Of a stretch of 64,000 bases of DNA, positions 46,176 through 58,213 are shown one piece after another (the first letter of the stretch is position 1; the number at the start of each line of letters is the position of its first letter). The position numbers were made by a program, and so were the translations under genes. The notes beneath the pieces were generated by a model. It was given only the letters and a program-made list of their open reading frames with translations, did no database searches and was not told where the DNA came from. The DNA is from Blasia pusilla. Its lineage: Eukaryota > Marchantiophyta > Marchantiopsida > Blasiales. The DNA is taken from NCBI GenBank assembly GCA_050084515.1, contig CM114271.1:67084001-67148000 (forward strand), read 5' to 3'.

Positions 46176-47269
46176 AGAATATCCCCACAAATACTTGTGT
46201 GACAAAAAATAGCAATAAAGGACATGCTAATGTACTTTCTGATTTACCCTTCTCACTCAAGCGATAATTATAATTAATTCCTCACTAGATTTCTCTCAAT
46301 GATACTTAAACTTCAAATCTATCACAATTTCTCTCTTGAGCAACTCTAATTAGACATTGAGAAGCCTTCATTCTTCAATTCCTATCAAATCTACCCCATT
46401 TCAAAAAATTGCAAAATTGTAAAAATTAACCTTGATTCTACAAATTCATCTATCCAACATACTCCCATATGGTCGAGATCAAAAATCTTTTCTGATATGC
46501 ATGTACGAGACACATACAAAAATGCACTACCCAAGAAATTTACTCTTCAATTTCTCTCACTATGTATTGAGAATAAATCTGATCTCACGCTTGGCTATCA
46601 ACACTATGAAGGAAATTTCCTTCCAATGTTATTGCAATATATTCTCTCCTAGTATGGCTGAGAAATAGTAATGTTAATTGTACATATCATGCTAAAAAAA
46701 GAGATATGAGATGGTCCAATCTACAATAGCTCTTAGTTAAGGTGAAGAATCACCTCCACCATACTATTTGCACTCCCTCTATCTATAGGATCCAACATGC
46801 AAATAACAAACAAAACTAGGTTCTTGTTGATCAACATATGTTTGTAGAATTCATCACTTCATGAGATCAATATATCCACCTTGATCTTTAGGCACGCCAT
46901 CTCTCTTTCATGCTAATGGTGTACAGTGTGACACTTCTGGGATTGCTATAACCCATTGGCTTTTGTATTTTTTTAAAAATCCCCCATCATGAATAACTTG
47001 CTCTCTCGCTTGCTCTTTGGTCACATTAAGCTCAATCCTCTCTAATAACTAGAGTTACTAGAGAGGATGACGCACCATTGTATCATGAACTCTCCATCGT
47101 AGATCTTGGTCCAAGATCGTGTAAAAAAATTATATGACATATGCAATATAAATTTTGTACAAGATCCATCACTCCATGAATGGAAATAATCAACCTCCCT
47201 ATGCAAGTGAATTTTTCTTGCAAGCTCTCACTCGACTTCGATCTACTAAAATTTTTATAGAATATTTTG
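46176..47269. other. AT-rich intergenic DNA
   Basis: No gene recognised. It may be the inside of a decayed retroelement bordered by the 43.4/49.5-kb relics. Confidence 0.4.
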
Positions 47270-47960
47270 CTTCTTTGATTATTACACCTTGATAAATTTT
47301 CCCCAACTCTCTAAAGAACTAAAGAAATTTGTTGAAACTAGGTGGCCCTCTACCAATCGATGTCCCAATTTGCCACATCATTAATCTAAATGACATCACT
47401 AACCTTTATTATAGGGCTTGAAGATCAAGATTTCACGGAAATGAAAAAGTGCGTACATGTCCATGACATGCCCGAAGGATCCCCCACCTAGGTTTTTTTG
47501 GCACCTCGGTTGTCCACGTAGACTTTTTGGGACGTAGAAACGGGTTCGAGCTTGAGAGCCCAGGGATCAAATGGGTGTGCGGGATATGAGTCCTTGCCTA
47601 TCCCGCGAGCAAAATCTTTTGCTTCTTTGATCATTATATACCTTGATAATTCTTCCCCAACTCTCTAACAAACTAAAGTATTGTGTTGAAGCTAGGTGGC
47701 CCTCTACCAATCGATGTCCCAATTTTCCACATCATTAACCTAAATGACATCACCAACCTTTATTCTAGGGCTTGAAGATAACCTTTATTCTAAAACGTCG
47801 GTACATGTCCAAAGACATGCCTAATGGGTCCCAAACGTGGGTTTTTTGGGCACCCTTGTGGCCCGCGCAGGCTCAGGACATGGGAATGTGTGCGGGATTG
47901 GGAGGAAAAGGATTAAATGGATGTGCGGGATATAAGCCCTTGCCTAGCCCACAAGCGATC
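47270..47960. repeat. tandem duplication of a ~352-bp unit
   Basis: 47270-47621 and 47622-47960 line up over their length. The block GTGGCCCTCTACCAATCGAT occurs at about 47342 and 47696, and GTGCGGGATAT occurs near 47579 and 47925. Each copy contains a partial MITE-like GTACATGTCC section. The right copy continues into a MITE end at 48140. Confidence 0.7.
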
Positions 47961-48140
47961 TGCGGCTAGGCCCGCAAGGCGGGGTACAAAATGGGCGCGG
48001 GCTGGCTGCAGAGCGTGGTTTTACATTACGAAGGAGGTGGGCTTGAGTACAGGCCGTGAGTACCTGAGACCCCACAGAAATTTAGGTCCTAGGGACTTAC
48101 ATAAGTTAGCGGACACGAAATTTTTCTGTGTGCAACCTTG
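47790..48140 (+). mobile_element. GC-rich-core MITE, right part
   Basis: Ends GTGTGCAACCTTG at 48140 and has the GGCCCGCAAGGCGGG-type middle of the GC-rich subfamily. The left end is not clear because of the tandem duplication. Confidence 0.5.
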
Positions 48141-50068
48141 TTGATGATGTGCACATAGATATAGTCACTATTTGTAACCCGTCAGTTGCCTCATGAGTCA
48201 CAATCACTAATGGACACATATACTTGAGAGCAACATGACCTCTCAATCTCTACCTCATGTAAAGATTGAAACTCATGATACTTTTCCAAAGAATATCTCT
48301 TCAAATATTGGAATAAATCCTTCCATGTCATGAATCTTGATGAAAGGATTGAACCGTGTCAAGGTCTACATCTTTTGGTAATCACACCAAAATTTGAAAT
48401 CATGGATAAAATCATCCAAATGAATGATGCTTATGGCATCCAAAATTTGTTACATCCCCTATGGATCATGTCGCCCATGCATGTCTCCCTATTAAATACC
48501 CTCAACACTCATGATCACACCAATTGACTTACTATGTAATGACAAAGATAATGTCATTGATGGAATTTTGAGTGATTTCTTTAGATCACTCGAAGACCCT
48601 TGGCACTTCACTCTACTTCATAGAATTCCACTAATGCTCAAATTATCCTAGTTTTTGAATCTTGTTAGAAAAATACGATGCAAATCCCCCCCTCATACTC
48701 TCAAGCGCTGAGGCTTAACTTGAGTTCTCACACTCCTCAATAGTTCATCTAAGCACATGAAAATACAAAGTTATGCACAAGACAAAGTTATGCTACCCAC
48801 AAAACAAGAGACAATTTCAACCCTATCCTAGAAGAATACAAATCAAATGGGCTCTACCCATTACCCACAATAACAAGAGACAATTGCAAGAATACAAATC
48901 AAATGGGTAACTTGAACACAATTGCCATCACTCCTCATAACAGTTGAAAATGAATGCTCTATATGGTGCAGAAACCTCTATGGCATAAGAATCTCCAATC
49001 AGAGCAAGTGGAATCTCCCATGTCTAGATATAAGCTTAAAATAAGCAAAAAAATGGCCCAAAGAATGCCAGAAGAGATAGAAGAAGTGAGAAATTTTTTC
49101 TGAATATTTACATGAAAATATTTTATTAAAAAATATGTCGTTAAGAAACTCACCAAAAATGGTTCACGACTAGTGAATCGTATGGAAAAATGGGAAGCAC
49201 TTCCACACACTACCTTAAGAACAAAATATCAAAAACTATGGAACTTCTCAATCAGGAAATTTGATTTCCTATATGCGCAAAAAATTCCCTCCCTTCCCCA
49301 CACATCTGTATCATGTAAAATAGAGGCAAAAATTACTCAGGCGGCTCACTCCACTCAATATGATACATAACATCATCAAGCCATATCAACATCTTCCATG
49401 GAAGATTCTAACATCCAAGCTCCTACAAAATCCCATAAGGAGTATTTCCTACGCTACATATGAGGAAAAATGGCTCTTGGGAGCCATCTTCTCACCTTAT
49501 ATACCCCAAGGAAGATCCAAAAGAGAACTCCCCTCTCTCTAAAGGTAGCCATAAATAATTATCCTCAAATAAACATTATATATTATATGACTATTGATTG
49601 AGTCAATGTGTCTTCCTTAGACTCCTAAAAATAGAAAAAATGGAAATTTGTGAAAACATCTATCCTATGATAATGACATCGACATCAACTTCATCTAGCC
49701 ACCAAAAACAAAGATATAGCCAAATAGCCAAAAAATCCCAATGGTGCGAATACATATCGCTACCTAATATAAATTGACTTTTGACAATACTAGAACATCT
49801 ATACACGTATAAATGATTGGACACATCTAATAAAATTGTCTTTCAATTATAGCATCTTTCAACTATGCAATCTAAAAGGCAAGAAGTTTCTCAGCTCTAG
49901 CATTACAGTCTCTCCCAATGTGGCTCAAAAACTATGGAAAAATGTGTATGTTATACTCTCAAAAAAGAGACATGAGAGTCAAACACAATTCAATATGTCA
50001 CAAATCTCACTCTTAGGATCTGATATCTTAAGTATGGGGCACAAATAAGCCTAGTCAAGGGTATTTTC
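48141..50068. other. AT-rich intergenic DNA with the right LTR-like relic
   Basis: No gene recognised. 49450-49800 is the right member of the relic pair described at 43380-43780. Confidence 0.45.
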
Positions 50069-50076
50069 CACCCTTG

Positions 50077-50704
50077 TATGATTGCATAAAAATGGACGAG
50101 TCCGTCCCTAGGATGGACATGGACAGACAAGTGTGGACATGTCCATAGATATGGATTGTAAGAGATGGGGCCCATACTTATAACTTGTGGTGGAAGGCAA
50201 GGCAGGAACAGGCGGGGCAATAAGGAGGGAGAAAGTGGAGGTGGAGGAAGGAAGAAATAAGAAAATATGGAACGTGGAAGCAAGTAGGGGGGATGAGAAA
50301 GAAGGGGAAGGTGGGGCCCATATGGAAAGGTTGCATATAGAAAAAGTTTGTGTCTGCGGACGTGTCCATGTTTGTGAACTTACGTCTATCTTATAGAAGG
50401 ACTTGTCCATGTGGATCCCATCTCCTCCTCCTTTCTCATCCCCCCTACTTGTGTTCATGATCCACACTTTCTCGTTTCTTCCTCCTCTCCTACCCCTCCT
50501 TATTGCCCGACATGCCTTTTCCTTGCCTTCCACCATGAACTATAAGTGTCAGCCCCACCTTTTGCAATCCATGTGCGTGGATATGTCCAAACTTGTCCGT
50601 TTTTGTGCAGCCATACTATATGGAGAAGTCCTTCTATGAGGAGGACATAAGTCCACGAAAATGGACATGTCCGTGGACACAAACTTTGTCCACATGCAAC
50701 CTTG
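50077..50704 (-). mobile_element. outer hAT-type MITE hosting a nested copy
   Basis: The outer element starts TATGATTGCA (50077) and ends GCAACCTTG (50704). It is flanked by CACCCTTG (50069-50076) and CTCCCTTG (50705-50712), 7 of 8 identical. It is interrupted at GGGGCCCATATGG and resumes at TATATGGAGAAGTCC, which together restore the order of the internal blocks seen in other copies. Confidence 0.8.
50326..50615 (+). mobile_element. inner hAT-type MITE
   Basis: Starts AAAGGTTGCA, ends TGCAGCCATA, flanked by CCATATGG (50318-50325) and CTATATGG (50616-50623), 7 of 8 identical. It is inserted in the outer copy at its GGGCCCATATGG word, in opposite orientation. Confidence 0.8.
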
Positions 50705-50712
50705 CTCCCTTG

Positions 50713-51640
50713 GGTTACCCCTATATAAAGTTCACCTTTAAGACAACATATCACAAAAGAGCATCACAAAAGGAACCCTCTAAGTCTCGGTATAATTTTT
50801 CCTACCTCCCTACTATCACGCCACACTTTATCTTGTTGGCATTATAGAACTCTTAAGGTTTACAAAGTATGATTAGTAGTATTATGTGATAAAGATGATG
50901 AAAAAATAAAGGCACCACTAAAAGAATGTTTTGAGAAATTAGAGATCGTTCATTGAATTTCATTCTTATTGTTACATGTAAAAAAATTTCATGTCTATCT
51001 CTCAACTCTAATGATTATACGACGCATAATGAATATCTACAATTATTCATATAAATGTTTCATTGGTGTGAACTCTAAACACAAGCATTCATCCAAGCTT
51101 ATGTGGCTATGTAATATTCTATATATAACACCTACATATCTACCTTATTTTTATGATTAGGGGATGGCAAGTATCAAATTCTCTCCCATGGTAACTAGGG
51201 ACGAGATGAAATTAAGGCTAAGATGATTTTTTTTTCGTGAAGTAGAACATAATCCTCTTTAATTTCATATCATCTATCTATATTATTAAAAGAGGACTGG
51301 ATTTGGAAAGCCCTCCTTTGGTGTTGATACATCATTTTTTTAAAACCTCCCCTTATTGATATCTTTAAAAAAATTTAACTAAATGCTACCAAGAAAAAAT
51401 AAAGATATTAAGGGATTTTTTTCCATAGAGCGAACAAGATGCTAGTTCTTTAATTATTTAAAACACATATGATTAAAATAATTGATCCTTGTGGGTGACA
51501 GGTTTGAATTAATTGATAAACCGGGAGATGGTTGAAAATAACTAATGGCTTATTCTCAACTCCTATGGAAATGACGAGAGTTACCTCGTTGAATGGAGAT
51601 GATGACCCTTGACGTACTTTACATCCAGAATGATGTGGGC
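50713..51640. other. AT-rich intergenic DNA, possible Helitron 5' end at 51277
   Basis: No gene recognised. At 51277 the word TCTATATTATTAAAAGAGGA, preceded by TCTA, resembles the 5' ends of plant Helitrons. A CTAGTT at about 51441 could be a 3' end, but the expected stem before it is missing. Confidence 0.3.
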
Positions 51641-51644
51641 TTCA

Positions 51645-51835
51645 TGCATCCACGCATGCAAACATACATCCACGCATGCAAACATACATCCATGCATGCA
51701 ATCATACATCCGTGCAAGCAAACATACATCCACGCATGCAATCATACATCCGTGCAAGCAAACATACATCCACGCATGCAAACGTACATCCACGCATGCA
51801 AACATACATCCACGCATGCAAACATACATCCGTGA
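51645..51835. repeat. 20-bp minisatellite, about 9 copies
   Basis: The unit ACATCCACGCATGCAAACAT is repeated head to tail with a few variants (CGTGCAAG for CACGCATG, AATC for AAAC). The array ends at CATCCGTGATGG. Because three units are 60 bp without stops, long artificial open frames run through it on both strands. Confidence 0.9.
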
Positions 51836-51839
51836 TGGC

Positions 51840-54500
51840 AGCATGGGATGGTGGGGGCGGGAGAATGATGTATACATGAAAATGAGTTGTTGTTGCTCAC
51901 GAGTACTTAACTCCCCTTTTGATTTCATCTAGCGAGGGAGGGAGGTCAATGAAGCAAATAAATAATTTTGTCTTTCCTGAGGTTCTTCGCTTTTATTTTT
52001 AGGAGTTCCCTTGTGGCGTATTTAATTCGACTTTATGAGTCCTCGCTCATGTGTGAGTGAATGACTTTAAAGAGTTAGATTTATTTTATTTTTAGAGTTT
52101 GTCCTTATGAGCCGATTAACTCGACTCAACGAATCTTTTGTGTGTTCTTGGATTATTTCTTGCCTTTTATTTTGCGAATGATTGCTGTTGGGCATCTTGT
52201 GCTTCTTTTCACTACGGGAAAGAAACTCTACATATTTATCCTAATCGTCCAATGCTCATAACTTACGTTGTCTAAGTGAAACTGGTCGGTGAAGAATCTA
52301 CACTTTGAAAAATAGGAAAAACATCGAGGGGGAGGGAGAAAACAATCAAAGAAAAGAAGGGAAGGGAAGGGACGGAGTTAAAAGAGTCAACAAGATCTAT
52401 CGCCATAGCCAATCGGTTGGAAAAAGGGAAGAAGAAGAAGAAAAAAAAGGGACACGTTTAGCACCCATTAGAAGCTAACTTCACCCATTGTAGAATACTA
52501 TTGGCTGGGGCATATATGGCTCCTACACATGAGCTCCTATATATGACGTCAAGAGTGCAAGAAAACAATTACAAATGATGGATGGATGGAAATACATCAA
52601 ACTTGTCACCCAAAGGAATGTCCCTAATGCGAGGTTGGGATGGACACTCGTTAGTACTACCTCCTCATAGCCCACCCATCACTTGGGGAGTATGATGGGC
52701 TTTCTTATTTAAAGCCCTCGAGACCTATTTTCAAGAGATAAGGGGATTACCTCATCTTCTTTTTCTCCAATGATGAGCTTTTGTCATCACTTTCAACAAT
52801 CGGATATCACAATATTCGAAAGATGCTAGGCTCTTTAAGAAAGAATAGGCTGAAATATTCACCATCCAATATTTACTTATGTGAGAACAAAAGAGAACGG
52901 TAAATTTAAATTTTTTCTTGAATCCGGCCGGATATTTAGATACAAATACAAAAGAGAACTTATGCATTGGTCGGTTTTTGGCTGGTGAGTGAGAATTTGA
53001 ATCTTAGTACGTAACCCCGATTTTATCCGGACATTGCTTCCATAGCTATCATCGGGGAGATCCAACTTTACAAGTCAAGATAGTGTGCTAAGTTCAGAAA
53101 TTGGGACCAGATTATAGTACAAAATTATAGTTATGGAAAAGGAATCGGTTTAGGGGAAAAACTCCCTGAACTTGTATCATGGGATCCAAAAGGCTCAAGA
53201 TTCATGTAGTGGTTGCACATTTACGACATCTATTTAGATAAGAGGATAAAACATAATTGGATGCTTGTTTATGTGAGGAGTGGGGTTGGGTTTGGGAGTT
53301 TTTTTGAAAAATTATTTATTTTTTGATTATATATATATATATAAAAGTGGGGTTTATCCTAACTTGATTTTTGTTTACGACCACAAAAGAATACCCTATT
53401 TTCTTATCTTTTTTATTTCAGATCAGAGAAACTTTTTTGGAACTTCGTAGAAGAATGGCCTTACACATTCTTGATGAAAAAGTATGGCGAATCCGTGGAG
53501 TAAACCAAACTATCTCACACACACAAAAGTATTCATAGTCTAATCATATTCCAATATTTTTTTTGGGTAATTTTTTTGATATTTTTTTTTGGGTATTTTG
53601 GAAGATATGTAAGATCACATTGAATTCTTCACTCTTTTAGAAGTACACTACTCGTCATCAAAACGCTCGATTACTTCTTAATTTTGTATGGACCACATCC
53701 GACACGCACACTCATTTTCATAATGTTTTAGAAATGCGTTACTCTTTTCATAAAAGAATTGATTTATCAAACTTAATACGGCATATCTCTCATTTGTGGG
53801 CAATATCAGTTTTCATATTCTCTAAGAAACACTCTATTCATTTTTAAAAAATGTTATTATTTTTCGGACAGTGTCGAGGGCCCACCTCTAGTTCTATATT
53901 TGATTTTTTGAGGTGTACGCCATTCTTTCCCAAATACACTCATTTACGAGTTTCTTCTCGAACATCTCAAGGGCGCACATTAATTTCTATAATCTTTTAG
54001 AAATACACTCTCCGAGAAAAACCTTTACTTCTACAAATTTTGGGTACACAAAACAAAAAAAAAAAAAAAAAAAAAAAAAATAAAATAAATAATTTTGGTA
54101 GAAAATTCTCATTTTGAACGAAACATTTGACCGAATTCTGGGTAGACAAAGTTGAGCAGAAGTTACCAATAGGGAAATCGCCGTTCTTCTTTCTTTATAT
54201 CTTCCTCTTGAGTGCGTCCCATCATAAGTGAGCTTCGCTGTTCCTCAAGTTGAAGAGTGACAATTGAAAACGAAGAAAAGAAGACTGAAGTGCGAGTCCA
54301 ATTATGTCTTCCACACGCGTGACATGTAATCGGATCCCAACTTCGAGACACAAGATAATTGGTCCCGCGCTCGTAACTTCGTGACGAGTCGAAGGAGAGA
54401 TATTCATTCATTCCTTCCTTCACTCACATGGGCTGCAGTGAAGTTCGTACCTCGATTTGTCGATGGCCGCAGTAGCAGTGGGGACGCTGCCCAGTGAGAT
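51840..54500. other. intergenic DNA, mostly AT-rich
   Basis: No gene recognised. It includes a 26-nt poly-A run at 54055-54080 and a short TA run at about 53329. Confidence 0.5.
54055..54080 (+). repeat. 26-nt poly-A run
   Basis: Uninterrupted A run. It could mark the tail of a retroposed sequence to its left or be a simple repeat; no target duplication was identified. Confidence 0.9.
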
Positions 54501-54940
54501 GGCAAAGTCATATCCCAGCCACAGTTGCAGATGCACGGGGCCTGCCTGCGTGCCTAGTGCTTGCCTGACCGAGTGACTGCATCCGTACCCAGATAAACTG
54601 TGCAGTGTGCACCACGAGGCAGTCGTGAGATGCTGGAAGGCACTCGAGAACTGTAGGCACCACCGTCAACGCCTTAGGTGAGCTCGAGCAAGGAAGTTTT
54701 TGGCTGGGAGGTGATGCAGGAGGCTCGTCACGCCACTGGGTGCTTCTTTTGTTCATGGATGCCAGGTGTGGACTGTCCCGCAAGAAGCCTGCAAGATGAT
54801 GGAAGTTGCGATCGCACTCATATCCGAGATGTCGGCAGTGCAGACAAGTACCACAACCTCCAAAGCTATCCACTTTTGGCTCCGCTCCTGCTGCTTGTCC
54901 TAGGCAGTTTCCATTGATCTTGCTCACTGCTCCCACGTTC
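54501..54940. other. unrecognised GC-richer region with open frames on both strands
   Basis: Open frames 54936-54508 (-, 142 codons, with a Cys/His cluster CGTCLHCRHLGYEC) and 54806-55447 (+) occur here. Neither has a recognised domain, and the + frame runs on through the neighbouring trinucleotide tract. I do not call a gene. Confidence 0.25.
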
Positions 54941-54942
54941 TT

Positions 54943-55330
54943 CTATTACTATTACTACTACTACTACTACTACTCCTCCTCTGCCTTATGTTCTTCCTCT
55001 ACTACTCCTGCTGCTACTGTTGTTGTTGTTGTTGTTCTACTACAACTACTACTACTGGTGCTGGCTACTGATGTTCTACAACTACTTCTTTTGATTTCAC
55101 ATAGTTTCCAGATGCTACTACTGTTGATTTCACATGCTGCTACTGTTGTTCTTCCAATAATAGTACTGCGACTACTACTAGTAGTGCAGGCAAGTACCAC
55201 AACCTCCGTAGCGTTCCGCTCCTGCTGCGTTTCCTCAGAAGCACTACAACTGCTGCTCCTGTTGGTTCTTCTACTACTTCCGCTGCTCCCGTTCTTCTAC
55301 TGCTGCAACTGTAGATTTCACACAGGTACA
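54943..55330. repeat. trinucleotide-rich tract (CTA/CTG/TTG)
   Basis: Runs of ACT, CTG and GTT triplets (for example eight or more ACT at 54950-54972 and GTT runs at 55018-55035), interleaved with a partly repeated TTTCACA(T/C)A word. Confidence 0.9.
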
Positions 55331-55339
55331 TACTTCCAG

Positions 55340-55890
55340 ATGCTGCTACTGTTGATTTCATACAGTTACATCGTTTCCAGAGAAGGTGAAGCTGTACAAT
55401 TCCAGTCCAGCGAGTGGAAAGGTGCGGTACTTGACCTAGTCCCATAGGTTGCTGAGGGAATCTGGCGCTTCCGAGCTGGATTGCATTCGTCACCGCTCCA
55501 CGTAGCGCATTTGGTAACACACTACATTCCTCCAGGGAGGGAGTGAGGCTGTACAATTCCGTTCGATCTAGTGGAAAGGTCACCTTTGCACGTCCTAAGC
55601 CTGGTGTCACAGGTTGCTCAGGAATCTCGTGCTTGCAAGCTGAATCGTATTGCTCACCGCACCGCCTTGCACTGTTTGATTACATGAGCCCACATTCCTC
55701 CAGACAAGTTTAGGCTGTACAATTCCGTTCCATGCAGTTAAAAAGGTAATTCTAGTACATGCTCTGCCTCATCTCACAGGTCACCCATGAAATCTGATGC
55801 TTGCAAGCTGAAAAGCACTGTTCACTACACATACCATCCCTCGAGAAAGTGAAACTGTACAATGCTGATGCACCTAGTGACAGGCCTCGT
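55340..55890. repeat. diverged tandem repeat, ~140-166-bp unit, about four copies
   Basis: The word (G/A)CTGTACAAT(TCC) recurs at about 55391, 55548, 55714 and 55854. Each is preceded by a CTCCAG/CTCGAGA block. The clearest copies are followed by AGTGGAAAGGT, a CATAGGTTGCTGAGG-like block and a GCTTGCAAGCTGA-like block in the same order. Confidence 0.75.
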
Positions 55891-58213
55891 TCACCAATCC
55901 TCCACCTCGTCTAACAGTCAGCTCCTGGAATTGCCACTGTTTCCTCACAGCACCACATGCTCAGTGGTTGGCCGACTCCATGACCTTCAACATATAAATA
56001 TAAGTTGTAAATATTTACTTCGAGAAATCTTAGGACACCATATCATGTGGAATTGGGTGTCGGAAGGTTCAGGTGTTCCAATTTTACATTTCGCTACCTG
56101 GTGCTGCAAGACTGCACTGAATGATGTTGCTCAGAATTCACACTTTCCTGTGTAGAGCAGCATAGAGTTTCTCGGAGTTCCTCTGGTTGAGTGCAATGCA
56201 ACCTGACTGTTGCCCATGGCATATGCAGGCCACGCATACAAAGGGTTTTGATGTTGTAGACACAATATTCCGGTGAATCCCAATGTTTACAAGTTTCAAA
56301 AGCGGCCCTCAACTGAGTACAGATTTTCATCTTCACAAGGTGTTGGACAAAAGCATCAATCAAATTGAAAGAGTGCAAGCACCCCAAGTCTAATTTCACG
56401 ATGTAAAACCATCAACTTAGCTGCCATTAATTAAAATTTCCCTGGCAGTGGGACGGTAGTGGGTCACCAGTAACTTCGACCAGAAAATAATTCTCAGAGG
56501 TTCAAAACAAGCTCTTCAGAGGAATTGCTACAACTATTACTACTTTCACTTACTACACCTTGATTCCAGGAAAGCTTCACCACAACTCACTGGTGGTCAG
56601 GAAATGAACCATCTGTATATGATACTGAGGGATTATCTCTCAAACGTCGTCCATCAATTCCATACACAAAAGGTTAAGGCAATATGCCCTCGGCTTGTGT
56701 GTGATGGTCCATTTCTACAGGTGACTAAGCAATAACCCTACCCCACTGTAAGTTACAGTTGGCATCAATAATCTACAGTCGAACTGAATTTGAGTGCTGT
56801 TCTTCAGTCCTCAACGCTGGGAACAGTCTTCATGATAATTCAGTCTCACCATTACCAGCAGATATCTGGTAGGATGGGTCAGGTCTCCTATCAAAGTAGC
56901 TCTCTTTGTGAACCTCCAACCTGTGGCCGTTTAGTGACTAATGACAGAAGCTTCCACGTCACTACTACTTTCTTGAAGTGTTTCCCTTTCTTGGGGTGAT
57001 GGAAACATTGCTGGATACCAGCCCATAAAGACTCAGCTCTTTTGTACGGTCCCTGTACAAAGAAGGGGGACACGACATTTCATCATGTGGAATGCACCAA
57101 TTCTATCTTCCCACTGGAGCAGCTGCACAAAAAACGGTTCCAGTTCACCATGAATGCCGTCACTAACTTAACCCACTGTTTGTTTAGGTAAGTAACAGAT
57201 ACAGTTGGGCAACTAATATTTTGCGGCATTGAATACGGTCGGCCGGGTTTCTACCATTTTCTCCCACTCAAACCAAGGTGATCCCCAAACCTCAAAATGG
57301 TTTCCAGTGTGTTTTCCCCCTGCACAGGGGCTTAGTACTGAAGATGTTCTTCTGGTGCAAAGAAATTGCATTGCCCACTTTCCTCCTCACCATCGTTCCT
57401 ACATTCAATTGACAGTTCCAGCGAATGCTATTCCAAATTCAGAAGACGTCCTAGGAATCTTTTCATTCGCATTCTTGATCGCATGCAACATGACTTCTGA
57501 AAGCAAGCTTCTATATTCCAGCTCTTTCTCCCATTGTGCAAGATCAACAGACTTCCTCCTAAACTTGGTAGTCAAGAGAAGCAATGCTGTGCCAAACATC
57601 CACAAAATAAATTCACAAAAGCAAATGCTCCTGACAGAAAAACTGTGCGAACTTATCTTCCCACAACTCTGACAAGATAGCCTTGAAATAGGCTCTACAT
57701 TGGCAACTACAACATGACAGCAAGAAGTTCCAACACTCTCTGCATCAGTGAGACCTAGACCCTCTTAAAATTCACAGTTAGAAAAAAGAGCAAACCATAA
57801 GAACAGCTAGTGAGCAACACAATCAGGTATTTCAAGCACTACAAACATTCTACTACCTGGGAACTAATTCCCAGTTGCGAGTAAAAAATTGCAACCATGG
57901 TGGTTGTAGTTTATAATTAACAACACAAACCAAATTTTTTTAAGAGAGCCCAAGAGGTTGGAGTAGTTATATCCAAAACTTGGAAATGCATGCGAAGAAT
58001 ATATGAGGTTCCTTCTTATAAAATGGTGCAACAGCTCATGGTGAGTGATGAAACTGGGACGATTGTTAAATGAGCTTTACCATGTGTCTGAAAAGTTGTA
58101 ACGACTGTTAGGCCAGAAATCGAGTTAGTTGGTAGTAAAATAATTTGCACAAGCAAGTACAAGTAAAGGGAAGGTCCTCACCATAAAATGGCCTCCCTAT
58201 AATCCTTGTTGCA
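55891..58213. other. intergenic / 3' flank of the acyltransferase gene
   Basis: No gene could be assembled. The - strand frame 57605-57405 (66 codons, WEKELEYRSLLSEVMLHA) has a protein-like look and could be an isolated exon, but flanking exons and a family match are lacking. Confidence 0.35.

Noticed and set aside
51581-51932. open frames of 80-115 codons through the 20-bp minisatellite; also considered as a CRISPR array
   Set aside because: The frames are a product of the repeat length. There are no unique spacers between units, and this is a eukaryotic sequence.
54806-55447. 213-codon + frame and 156-codon - frame at 55140-55610
   Set aside because: Poly-Tyr/Leu/Ser tracts produced by the trinucleotide repeat; no domain.
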